Positions 1 to 11,823 of a stretch of 64,000 nucleotides of DNA are shown here, one piece after another. The first letter of the stretch is position 1. Each line of letters opens with the position of its first letter. The stretch spans positions 18,396 through 82,395 of the forward strand of contig KL647313.1 in assembly GCA_000727475.1 (NCBI GenBank), in the 5' to 3' direction. The position numbers and the translations under genes were made by a program. The notes beneath the pieces are model-generated. The model did not search any database. It was given only the letters and a program-made list of their open reading frames with translations, and was not told the origin of the DNA. This stretch comes from Sarcocystis neurona. Its lineage: Eukaryota; Apicomplexa; Conoidasida; Eucoccidiorida; Sarcocystidae.

Positions 1-132
1 TTCAGGTTGTCACCTCATCTCCGTTTCAGAGCACGAGAGAGTACTTAATTCTTCAACATACAGTATCTCTCTCTCCCTCTATATCTCTCTCTGTCTCTCT
101 CTCTGTCTCTCTCTCTCTGCCTCTCTCTCTGC

Positions 133-172
<40 letters not shown>

Positions 173-3100
173 CTACACATATATATGTACGAATTCATAC
201 AGTAAAGTACGTATGGACTACCTTGCTTTGTTCACACGGAAGGTCCGCTTGATGGGGTTCTCTAGAACTTAACGTTACAAAAATTCTTGCTCGGCTCTAT
301 TCGATGTTTTGATTCAGAACACGGAAGACAATTTTTTGAGCAGTTACACATACAATCTTTCGCCACGAGGTAGTTACGTCCTTAGATTCGGCAGAAGACG
401 CCCATGAAAAGCCATTTACCAGACATCTCTCCGGGAAACTATTAAGTATTGGAAAAGAGAAAGAGACAAATACGGGGGGGAGCTGCCACTACAGTAGTTC
501 TGTAGAGGAATCTAGGAATTACCGGAAGCCTATGAGCATTCGCCGCTGAAGGCACTAATCATCGTTCAACTGTCCTCCTAACATTTCGTTCGAAATGTCA
601 AAAACCGAGCATTATATTTACGTACGGATTCACGTGAAGTTACTTTTACTCGGAAGCGGATAACCACTGTCGACGTTGTTGATGTAGGTGTATAGGGAGA
701 CACAAGATTTTCGATGTAAAGTGTGCGACTCCACCCTGTTGAAAGCTCTTCGAGACCAGGGAGTACGGCGATCCTGCACAAACTCATCTGTTGCTTATTC
801 ACTAAGAGAATTTGAAAGACAAAAGACATCGTCACACTTATACAGGGAGAGGCCAGTATGATTTAGTTCAGATGAACGTATCTTCAATAATACATGTGTC
901 ACGTGGCGCCTCTACAACGCAACCTGAAAACACGGGCGTTCACTTCTTGTGTCTGTACACCTCCGCGAATTCGCGTCCCTTGTCATACACAAGATTTCTA
1001 GGGCCTGCACCGTCCTCTCTACATACACAGGGGAGGAAAACATCATATCATACCAGCGCATCCGCGGCCCACTCCAGTGTCAAACAAGATCGTCTCATCT
1101 CCGGAACTCGAGTGAAACAGGAGATGATCCTTCTAGAGCTGTATATGCGCTTCCAGATCTGACACGTGATCGATTGTGTGTAGCAAAAGCACGACCACGA
1201 CCGCTGCGTGCTATGCATCCAATGCATGGAGGCGTGCAGACACAAAAGATTTATACCACCTAGAACTTCGCCCCTCTGTACAGACGCCACGTGACACAAG
1301 TGCGTTTTGAAAAGGGGTACACGTAAGGCCGCCCGTAAATACGGGGATGTCTTCTGCCCCTTAGTGGGTCACACTGAACTGTGAACACTTGCGCCTGTGC
1401 AATATTACCCACGCGCCGTCCACCAGCGTACTCGAAGGCAGCACGGGGTCCTTTTTTCTGCATGCCGCCGTCTTCCACAGGCTTTTGCACTACAACGTCG
1501 CGTAGTTTTACTACATTGATATAAATGTTGTAGCTTTATCTCCACATGCGTTCTTCCTAAATACGTGTGTACGCCTATGCCCTCCGCATTCTGCGTGGGA
1601 GCTCCTGCTTTCTTCCAAGGGAGCAATGTCTGATAGGATCTACGATTGGTCGATAAGTGCCGTTTTACCACGACATGCATGATGGTACACTGTTTGATTG
1701 TATTTGAAGTAAATGGTCAACCTTAGCTTGTGCATAATATCTGTGGCATCACGTGAGTCCGACGGTTACTAGAGCTTTGCGCGTAATTGTGTTCCCGCCT
1801 ACTTCTCTGCGTATCGTACCAACCCTCCACGTACTGGCTACGTAGATTTCCGCGTGTTACGTCGGCGACATCCCCTCACGTGCTGTCAGCTAACTTTTTC
1901 AGTATAGCTACAGAAGTTTTCTGGACATCTTGAAGAACTGTATTTTCTTATGAATCGACATGACTGGACATGCACGGCTCGAGCATGTTCCGGAAATTTA
2001 AATCCCCGTCGTGTTAATGCCTGCGTATCAGGCATGTCAAGCGCTCAATTCGGTCTCTCCATTGCGATACAGTGACCGAGCGCACGTGGATAGGACAAGT
2101 ACGTCGTGTCCTCTCACTGCGGGTGACCTCTTGCGCACATCAGCATTACGCGTGTCCACCCAGTTCAGTCCAGACACATTATCCCTTCTCCAAGCTACTA
2201 CGGCGCTTGAAAGTGCAGTCGCAATTTATTAAATGGAATTATATCGACTGACACAAATGCACATCTTCTAGACATCTCTTCATGTTTAGCAGCGAGCTTT
2301 CTTGCCGCTGTCGCGAACCTTCCATAAGCGTTTTGTCACCGTGTTCTGTGTACAGCATGTACAACAGAAGTAAATAGTGTAATGATTCCAGCTCAGTTCG
2401 CACGAATTTAGTAAGTGGAAATAAACTGATATTTGATCACTTGGATAAATAATGGAAAATTGCTCAGTCACTTCCGGGCACCAAAAAACACTACCTGCCG
2501 TTCCTCTGACTGAGTCGGATCGCCGACAGTGTACTTTCTTACATGCACTGTGTCACTGGCGCTACCCGGCGTGCACAATGGTCTATGTAAGTACATAGTC
2601 GATTTTTAATGTTTCTCTCTGTGTGGCCACAAACCCAGGTGTTGCTCGTACTCACCTGCTTTTAGTCATTATACATGATTAAGCAGACAATGACGAGAAA
2701 GCCGATGCGCATCCACCATGTCAGTGTGATTAAGAATCGGGGAAGGGGCCCCACGCATAACACTTCCTCAACGAACAAGAATAAAATGCGTGTACAGATT
2801 CAAGATCCTCCTGATGTGTCCAGCGTGTCCTGTGTATAACTTGAATAAGCCAGTGCACCGGCTGTTTCAGTACTTGAAGTGACTACCACTGAAGCTAGCT
2901 TTCCTCATATGTGTCAGGGGGGTGAGTCGCGGGCCTTGTTGACATGCGTGTGCTCAGCATATTCGAGCGTGCGCTTGTGTACAGGTTTAAATCTTCCGGG
3001 TGCACACCCTCTGCCTTCTTGGCTCCGAAAAAGCAGTTTATGGGAGAGCGGGCAAGTGCGTACGCACTTTCGACTGTGTACGTAGGTACACACACGTACA

Positions 3101-4342
3101 CCTACAATTATGCACAGGCGCGTGCACACAGATTCACTTGCACATGTGTAGTGCGCAAGCGTGCACACATATTTGGTTGCACATGTGACGTACAACACGG
3201 CGCATTGAAACTGAATTAATATTAGCCACGACTCCCTTTTTGTATCCTGACTATACGATCAGAAGCTATGTGTCTATGTGCGTACATCATAAACTTGAGT
3301 GAAATTGTTATGTCGAGCAACGTGGAGCTACTGCCTGAACGTGAAGCACCGTTCATCAAAACACCCAGCTGTTCACCTGTCTCCACCAAAACGTCACCTA
3401 GTACGCCGCTCGCTCTGTCGTATACGCGTGAATGCTCCTCTCCCCGACGCAACGCACAGTAGGGCTTACTAACGCGCAAATTTGTCAGCAATCAGATACG
3501 CTCTTGTGTACACGTATGTGTAGAGAGTTACACGTCTCTCTCTCTGTATATATATACATATATATACACACATAAATACATACAAACATGTATGTGTACG
3601 CACGTTTACATGCAAGGTACCAGCCTGCAATTACGGGGCTCCACGGTGATAACAGGCAAATATATATGGATTTGCTCTCTCATGGTTCACGTCAGTACAG
3701 TGTATCACGAAAGTCCAGGGACAGCCATGTTTTTTTAATGCGCTTGGCATAGTTAATTATCGCACGAAGTTACTACAAGCAGTTGCCTTGGACAAGCTCA
3801 TATGCTGCACTTGTGACGCGGCCCCGTGGTCCTCATTTGAGACTTGTACAAATTTTAGAACAGGGGAGTAGCTTCCAGACGACAACGGAAAACAGGTGAT
3901 CGTTCAATTTTTTCATGTTTTTGCGACCATCAGAAATGCGCCTCGTATTTATACTCTACCCTTGAAGGATGTGTACACCGCTATTTTCTGTTTTGAATTT
4001 CCCATCTACATGCAGTGATCCACATATCAGTATATGGGTGTCCTGAACAGATAAAACATACATGTTTATACCTGTGTTCTGCAGGATGCGGTGATGAATA
4101 AAGTAGGGAATGGTGTCAAGCTCGTTACTGCGAGCGTGTAGATGAGAATATTCTCGACTCCACAAAGCAATGCACGGGCACCTGTTCCTCTCTTTGTCAG
4201 ATTGTGGCAACGAAATTTTATGTAGACGCGTGTCGGTTGCGCGTGTCTACGCTTGTGTGTTGACACTTGGGTGGCAGGCTACTGACGTGGTTCTCTACGA
4301 AACTACACCTTCTACCAAGTTCTGCTTTACACATGCGTACCT
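1..4342. other. Repeat-poor stretch, no gene recognised
   Basis: Open frames here are at most about 115 codons, which is within chance expectation at about 50% GC. None has a recognisable domain or convincing splice-bounded structure. Apart from the CT/TA tract near the left end and a short TA-rich patch near 3,540-3,575, the DNA is of even composition. It could be long intergenic DNA, or hold exons of a diverged gene that cannot be seen without comparison or RNA data. Confidence 0.5.
65..172. repeat. CT microsatellite followed by a TA run
   Basis: About 90 bases of imperfect CT repeats (interrupted by CTGT and CTGC) run directly into a 20-base TA run. This is simple-sequence DNA with no coding potential. 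Confidence 0.95.
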
Positions 4343-6122
4343 ATGAATACGACTATGCACCCCACCGCTTTAGCGGTGCTGGGAAGCGGGGCTGCCGGTA
4401 ATGGCACGGCAGAACAACAGCGTACTCCCTTCTGGAGGAAACTTGTGCGGTTGTTTTCTGCGTCCGGAGTCGAACCCGCAATTGTCCGTGGATGCCGTAC
4501 ACTGGCCCTAGTTGCCTCGTCGGCTTTTGTCCTCGACGTTTCGAGTTTCATCACTAGCATGTTCCAAGCACGAAAAGCATTAAAGTATCTGCTTGGTATA
4601 TTAGACATGCTGCTCGGGGGAAGTTTACTTTTCGTCGCATTGTACGGAGCTCTGACCAAAGGTAAGCGGTAGATCTGAAATTGTTATGAGACGAACTGCA
4701 GGCTGCCGATGGAAGAGTTAGACCTCAACTATTCAGAGCTAAGGGAAACCCGACGAAAAAGTTTGTTACTACCAACAAAAACCAGGGATTTCGATAGAAT
4801 AAATTACGTGCAGACGTAGTACGACGTAACAGATACATGAAGGTGTTATATATATATATATATATATGGGAGAGATGGAGAAGCATGAGTTGACTCGACT
4901 GTGTTCAAGTATAATGCTTCAGTTTTCTCAGCATCCGAGGACGCACGCGTGGTCGTGTCAGCAGACATCAACTTGACTAATTATCAGAAACACAGAAGCA
5001 AGCCTGTGCTTACTTACACGTCATGCACACACACATTTATGTGTATATGTGTGTACGCAACGAAACCGTGGTAAGCGGCAGTCAAAAACATTTTGCAAAC
5101 CCGTTTACCGTGTATGCTGAATGCACACTCACGTGTGCGCAGGTCCATCCACTCTACATAATCTGTATTGAATGATTTCATGCATACGCATATGTACGTA
5201 GAGAGTGGTACGTGAGAAAGTCGTTTCATATGCACAGCCGTGTATGCAGGGCGCATCTCTATAGCTGCACGTGCATAGAAATAAAGCACATATATGAGAG
5301 GTACCCCTGGATGCAGATAGTGACATGCGTACAAGGCGAGGGCACCGAGTAGGACGTGCGGTTACATGGTGGTGTTCTTCGAATCTCTCAACATCCGCAT
5401 TCTGAGCAGAGTGAATGTTTGATATGCAGGCAAATAATTTCTGCCTCTGTCTTCCAAATTGCAATGCGTGCACTGCATTTAGCCACAGCCTCAGCTCCGC
5501 CAGTAGCGTGTTTGTGCAGCAGCGTAAAAGAAGTCCACGACTTTCTTCACATGGGTACGTTTCTTTCCGTGTAGCAGCGTAGGCTGCGGTGCGCTTCCTG
5601 TACCGTAACATATGGAAAAAACTAGACCACATTGTGAAACTGAGTGCAACGATGTAAGTTATGCGACATTTCTTCCTTATGCTTTTTGAGAGGGAGACAG
5701 CAGGAAAGGTTCCTGCAAGTAGGCACAATAACACCATCTTCTACTATATACGTACTCCGTTTTGCACGACATATTGATGGATCGCACAAATATGTGCTTT
5801 TTTGTTGTTCTCCTGTGTGCGTTCAGATGGGCGCTACACAGGCATATATGTCTTGGGTAGCACCTTCAAGTGTATCTATGAAGTGGTCCAGATTGTATTC
5901 GGGGTTTTTGCTGTCCAGACACTCGAGGAGGAGCTAAGTCGGGTGGAGGAGACGCAGGCAGATCCAAACGATCTTCAGTTTCAAGTTGCGCTATGTATCC
6001 TACATGTGTTGCTGGATGCCGCTGACTGCGTGGCTTACTGCTGCTCCAGCGTCGCGAGTTTATTGCTGCGTGAACAAATTCTCAGTCCAGTGCTGGAGTT
6101 GCGACGAATAGACACAGAATAA
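4343..6122 (+). CDS. Probable PEX11-like peroxisomal membrane protein, two exons
   Basis: Two exons join exactly in frame: 4,343-4,661 ends at a GTAAGC donor in phase 1, and 5,827-6,122 follows a TTCAG acceptor. The product is 204 residues with an ATG start and TAA stop. The order of helices resembles PEX11. Residues about 30-45 hold an amphipathic helix with FWRKLVRLF. Residues about 72-90 hold ARKALKYLLGILDMLL, like the ARK-x-LR-x-L motif of PEX11. After a short loop come a helix, then an acidic linker (EEELSRVEE), and a final hydrophobic helix with LLDAADC. PEX11 proteins remodel and divide peroxisomes and are usually 220-260 residues, so this one is slightly short. The match is by pattern, not by search; another small multi-helix membrane protein remains possible. 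The 1,165-base intron contains a TA run. Confidence 0.5.
4846..4867. repeat. TA microsatellite in an intron
   Basis: Uninterrupted TA dinucleotides inside the intron of the PEX11-like gene. Confidence 0.9.
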
Positions 6123-7998
6123 CAGTAGAGGAAAAAGAAGACGAGTTGCAGGTGCACAATGTGTAAAAGCGTGGAACGGCAGGAGGACAGCCGAAAAACA
6201 AGCAACTCTAGGAATACAGGGAGAGAGAGTATTAGCAGTCGGCAGCGGATCAACGCAGAACAGGAATATCAGGAGGGACAGAAAGACACAAGGAAGTAGC
6301 AGGAGCAGTCAGTGTGGAAGAAAAAGACTAGGAGAGAATTGCTAAGGGTGTAGAATTTGGCGAAGGTGAGAAGGGAAGAAAAACCGCGCGGCGTATACCT
6401 AATAAGCTGCTTACAGAATTTGTAGCGACAGTGGCGAAGGACTAATGACGTATGATGTAGAGAATGTAGCAGCAGGCAGAGAAAGGGTGGAAAGTTAAGA
6501 CAACGAGGATGTAGGGATACCTCAGGAACATTACGAAGCGGGAGAAACGACGATCTGGAAAGTCGATGAAAGATAAAATTGCGGAAGAAAAATGTGGAAA
6601 GAGAAGGGGAACGCACGAAGAGCTGCAGTCGGCAGACACCTAACTGTAAGAAGACAGGGTAGCGGGACTCAGTGGAGGTGCTACCAGTTACGCGACAGTG
6701 AACACAGAAGAATGCAGAGGCAGCCATCAAGCAGAATTAAGAACGTTTCTTCCAGTGTACTCATTAACAGGAGAGATGCTACGGTTTTGCGCCCACGTTT
6801 GACAGCGGTCGGGAAACATGAAGGCTATGGGGGGACGACTGTTTTGTCTAGCATCGTGAAAGAGCAGGGGAATCTACAAAGTGGTGAGGACAGACGCGGA
6901 AGAAATGTTCACGCAGGTTCCTGGGAAAATTATACGTATTTATGAAGAAGCTTTCCTCTTAGGTGTGTCTTCTGACCTCTCATTCAATACTCTTCCTCCT
7001 TTGTCCCTTTTGATCCTTTCCCTGACGTCGCTCTCCAGATATTATTATACACATATACACGGGCATGCGCGTGCACACAAACATGTCTATATCAGCCATC
7101 ATAAATACACACACGTTGATACTGCGCATTGTCGTACCTTCACAAGAGAGTAGTGCACCACGGAAGAACACGAAGGTGGGAAAAAATCTGCGGTGGTCCT
7201 GCGCGCTTCATTTGCTGCTGAAAAATTGACTCGTTTGCAGTTATTGTCGCCTTCTCAACAGCTGCCGTAGAAAACATGCATACTCTGACGTGTCCGTCAG
7301 TGTTGTGAAGTCAGGCGCCTCCTTCAACAATATTCGTGTGGATTGTTGCCCGTGCAAAAACTGTAAAGCCGCGTCTATCACTCCCGCTCATCATCTGTTG
7401 AGGAATAGTAAAAACAAAACGTCCTCTGTAGTTGTGTGCCCCGAGAAGCGTACACTCAGAGAAATCCACCATCTTCTGTGTGCCTTAATTGATTCCATCA
7501 CTACAAGTGCGCTATACGCGCGAAGAGAAAACTCGGACCATATTTGTAACGACGTACGACACGACCCTACACAAGGGGTTTCCACTTTTCTTCTTAATAT
7601 CCACATTCAACAAACGTACAGACTATTCGAAGCAAGGTAGCCTGGCTCACTTACGTCCTGGGACTGCACACAACTGGTGGTGTGCGTGCTGGACTGCAGC
7701 GGTGTTCATTAGCCACGAAGTACACAAATAAGTATACGCGTAAATGAATATACACATTTATCAATAGACGCCGGTTAATCGGCGTCGATATCAACGGCGA
7801 CTACACATTATTTACACTGTGTTGGCGCTGAGTTTTCGTTATGCATAAATACAACAGCCCTCGCATCCAGCTCTAAAGGGAAACAACGGCCTTGTTCCTG
7901 ATCTTCTACAGGTGCATCCAGACCCCTGATTTATCTCATGCACCTGTAAAGTATAGACTGTACGTAATGCGCGTATACGTCGGCGTGTATGTGCTTAC

Positions 7999-8025
7999 AT
8001 ATATATATATATATATATATATATA
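7999..8025. repeat. TA microsatellite
   Basis: About 13 uninterrupted AT dinucleotides. Confidence 0.92.
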
Positions 8026-8350
8026 CGTCTCTTAACGCTCGCGCTTATGTACACGTTGAGCAAGCGTCCGTAACTCTAGATGCACGTCCACACGCCCTCT
8101 GGTGTGCAAGCTTCTCCTGTATGTGGTATTCAAGCACTGCAGCCCACTGCGACTCCAAATGAACACGGTACTTAAGTGTACTTCAGAGTTGGTTGTTGAG
8201 GCCCCGGGATTGAAGATCCTGAGGTGTCCTCCCTTTTCATCGCTTGGAAGAAACCGTTTTCGCTTGCGTCTTCAGCGCTACCGCGTCTTCACAACTAGAT
8301 TTGTCCTTACATTATGGAATGTCAATGTTTTTGATTTGACGTGACGTTAC

Positions 8351-8713
8351 TTCACGTTCCTGCACGTATGCAGGTGATATGCAGAAAACACTTCAATCGA
8401 CACAGAAGCAAATGGATACACATGTACGCATACGTGCGTATACTTCTACGTGCGCAAACGTAGATGGCGACTTCACTTTCGTGCACGTATGCAGGTGATA
8501 TGGAGAAAGCACTTCCACCGACACAGATGCAAATGGATACACATGTACGCATACGTGCGTATACTTCTACGTGCGCAAACGTAGATGGCGACTTCACTTT
8601 CGTGCACGTATGCAGGTGATATGGAGAAAGCACTTCCACCGACACAGATGCAAATGGATATACATGTACGCATACGTACATATATTTCTACATGCGCAAA
8701 CGTAGATGGCGAA
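8351..8713. repeat. 121-bp minisatellite, three tandem copies
   Basis: Three head-to-tail copies start at 8,351, 8,472 and 8,593. Copies 2 and 3 are almost identical; copy 1 and the end of copy 3 have diverged slightly. The period of 121 is not a multiple of three, so a peptide read through it changes frame at each copy. The repeated peptide seen on the - strand is therefore not evidence of a gene. Confidence 0.95.
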
Positions 8714-8789
8714 TCATCTTCCACATACACTGAGAATCATTATTATTGCTATAGGCATCCCTGAATGAGCATATTACATATGTGTATGT

Positions 8790-8820
8790 ACGAGGGCTGG
8801 CAGTTTTTGCCAGCCCTCGT
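8790..8820. other. Perfect 13-bp hairpin with 5-base loop
   Basis: The arm CGAGGGCTGGCA (8,791-8,802) pairs perfectly with TGCCAGCCCTCG (8,808-8,819), and one more A-T pair closes the base. The loop is GTTTT. It lies about 75 bases beyond the 121-bp minisatellite. It could be a structured RNA element, the inverted end of a decayed element, or a chance palindrome; nothing nearby decides between these. Confidence 0.85.
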
Positions 8821-9499
8821 CGTCGCGTCGTACACAATCCGAATGTGTAAAACGTCAACGTACAGCTGGATTGCAGACCTGCTGCTGGTAAAAAACCTTG
8901 TAACGAACAAAGCCTGTCTGAGCACGTTGTCGCAGCATGGTCGCTCCCTAGTGGCCTTACGACATACGTGTAAATGAATTTCTTTCATTCCACGTATGTC
9001 GACACGGTGCGCGTGTGCACACACGTCGTCACAAAAAACGTGTACGGACTGGGATTTTACGCGCGTTTGCTGCGGGGCCCAGCATCGGAAGTGGAGGAGG
9101 TATTTACTGCAAATTTTCCCAGAAAAATGAAGTTGTCACATAACACCATTGTCGTCGCAGCACCGTACGAATACAATAACTTCCACGGCGTTTGCGCGTG
9201 TTTGGTTGCACGTGCGAGCAGTACATCAGTAATACATCGGCGACGACGGCGGACAGATTCCGGTCCGCCTGCTCCTAAGTTCTCCGGGTAAGGGAAAAAA
9301 TTTACGACAAAGGCGCACGCGGAGGAAAGTCACTTCAAAGCGCCGCTGAAGCACCGCTGAAGCACCATTACGTCGCAGTTCACAGAATATTCACAGCAAC
9401 AGGGACAGCGTCTTGATTCGGACAAACTTACGTTCTCTTCGTTGTAAAAACCGGGGCGCTGCAACTAGTCTGCCGTGCAGCGTGATACATCTTTTGAAC

Positions 9500-11823
9500 T
9501 CCTAAATTCACCGCCACGTCGCAGTGCAAGCAGCAGGCGCACACCAGCACGGAAGTCACCTGCTGGGGAAGAGAAGCAGCTATGGCGAAGGTCGCAGAAG
9601 TATCGATAGCACAAGAAGACCCTGCAGCGCTTCACACCCGCGGCAGAAACAAGAGAGGAAGAACCAACCGGAGCAGACAGAAGTCAGCAAGGCAAAGGGG
9701 AAACTGAAGCTTCAACAGCAGTGCGAGGATCACGTACGCGCTGGTGAGAAGGAGAATCACTGTGACGGTGGCGTATCTAAGAAGTGTGTACTGGTGTTGC
9801 GCAGGAGACGCTGGAGTTTGTTTGCGTTGTGTTTTCGTCTTCTCTATCCGACGCCGCTGTGTTACGTCCTGCCCGCTGCCGGGTTTTCAAAGGGCGGAAG
9901 TGTGGGGTAGTTGCGGCAACTGCACAGCAGCAGCAGCGACTCAGCAACTAACTACTACTTTCAGTCGTGTGCCGTGTGGATCTGGATACTCTTCACTTTC
10001 CCTGTCTGCGTCATGTACGCGGAGGACTGAGAACACTCGCAGCAGGGCACTTTTCCGCGCTGCGGGAAGATCTGCAAGAATGTTTGGGAACCCAAGAACC
10101 AGTACCACTTTCACCACCTGCCCCACCCAGGGCGTGTGTGTGGATGATAATTACCTTGTTGGCCTCTGCGGTCTGTGGTGGGTTGTTGTGCTGCGCTGCC
10201 TGCAGCTGCTGGTGCTGCTGGCCAGCAGTTGCTCTTGCTGTTTCTGCGCTCGGCTGATGCTGCCGCACTACTCTTCCCGGCTCGTTTGGGTCTGCTGGCT
10301 GGCCTGGTAGTAGTCCCCTTCTTTCGCTGTGGCACTACACCGCTGCGGCGCCGCACACTCCTCCTTGGTTGTCGTAGCGGCTCTGCTGGGGGCGGGTCTG
10401 CTGCTGCTGCGGCTCCTGCTCCGGTTGGGCGAGTGCACCAGCGCCGAACGGCTGCTGCAGAGCCAACGCCGCGCGACATCGCCTGCGGCTACTCTGCCGC
10501 CGTTGGGTTCTTCCACCGCCCACGGCTGCAGCAGCGTCCCTCTGCCATTGCACCACCCCATTACTACTCTCCTCCTGCCCTGTCGCGGCCGGTGCTGTGC
10601 GCGCTGCGACGCTGCTGCTGCCGCTGCAGTGCTGCGATAGCACTCTGGGAGCCTGCTCCGGCTTCCGTCCGTCTGCTGTGCTGCTGCTACGGCTGCTGCT
10701 GCTGCTGCTGCTGCAGCGGCTGTCGCGGCGCCTCCTCTTCCGCGCAGTCTCTTCCGTCGTGGACCCGGCAGCAGCAGCAGCATCGCCAGCTCTGAGCGGA
10801 CCGGCCTGAGCGAACCGGAGAGCAGCAGCGGAAGAAAAGGGCGCCGCCGTTGCTGCTCGTGAATGGGGAATTCTGCGGCTTTTTCTCCGTCAACATGCGA
10901 CTCCGTCTGTCTTGTTCGTGGTCATTTCCTGAAAATTTCTGCCCTGCCCTCTCAACGCGCGGCGGCACTGCAGCCGCAGCATCGCAGCAGCAGCACTGTG
11001 CCCACCTCTCGCAGCAGCAGCATTCCACCAGCAGCTGCTTTTCTGTCCACGTCGTTGCTCGTCTTCGAGTTTTCTGCGGGCTCTTCCGGCTTCGTTGATT
11101 CCTCCTCCTTCCAGATTGACCTGTTTTGCTCCCGCCTCCGTCCTGCCATCGCCACCTTCGCATAAGCTTCGACCTTGACAACACGGATTCTTCCATTGCC
11201 GCCCGCCGCGGCCGCTTCCGTTCTGCGCATGTATTCGCGCATATCGCACCGCGCTCTACAGCGCGAGAGGTAGGCAACAGCAAAAGCAGCAGAGCTGCAG
11301 CAGCAGCAGCACCAGGAGCGTGTTCAGGCAGTCTTTCTTCCTGCGCGTCTGCTCCTCTACATTCCTCCCTCCGCCCTCTTCGTTCCCTCTCCATCCTCTC
11401 CTCTCCTCTGTGGCGGCCTCCCTCCGGCCCTCGCGTGCATGTGTTGCGTCTTCTGGGAGGTTTCTCAGGCTGCTGCAGCCGCAGGCGTTGGCTCTTCGTC
11501 CGTCTTCTACTCCCTGCTGCGTTTTCTTCTTCTTCTTCGTCTTCGTGGACCGCGGGACCGGCTCCGTTTCTCGCGGCCCTGTGGAGTGTACGTACACTGC
11601 ACCACCCCGCGTTCTTCCGCGCGTGTGGGGCGGAGGACGGCGTGCTGCGCGTCCGGCTGCGCCGAGAGGAGCGCGAGTGCTGTGGAGGGCGTCGAAGCGT
11701 CACTTCCTCGCGGCAGTTGAGGAAAAGAAAGGAAAAAGGGGTCGAAGCGCTCGGGCTGCGGCAGCAGCGATTGCAGAGCCGTCGTCGTCGTCGTCCACCC
11801 GGTTTCCTCCGCCAGAAGTGAAA
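9500..11823. other. CAG/CTG-rich leader region of the eIF2-alpha gene
   Basis: The repeat-rich block begins here. CAG-type words occur near 9,520-9,760; dense CTG runs lie at about 10,180-10,720, and mixed CAG/CTG at 10,750-11,330. Triplet repeats of this kind contain no stop in most frames, so very long overlapping frames appear on both strands (for example 10,687-11,871 on the - strand). They are alanine-, leucine-, cysteine- or arginine-rich nonsense. The region probably supplies the promoter and 5' untranslated sequence of eIF2-alpha. The frame entering the eIF2-alpha ATG is open for 168 codons upstream but has no earlier ATG. Confidence 0.6.

Larger units (their letters stand above)
6123..9500. 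other. No supported gene; strongly purine-rich + strand at 6,123-6,760
   Basis: From 6,123 to about 6,760 the + strand is markedly A/G-rich (many GAAG, GGAA and AGAGA words), so the - strand frames there read as artefactual F/L/S/R-rich peptides. The rest (6,800-9,500) holds a TA run, a minisatellite and a hairpin, listed separately. Short frames at 7,290-7,640 and 8,974-9,291 have no recognisable motif. Confidence 0.5.

Noticed and set aside
8352..8730. Repeated peptide on the - strand suggesting a repetitive protein
   Set aside because: The underlying 121-bp unit is not a multiple of three, so the peptide is a by-product of the minisatellite.
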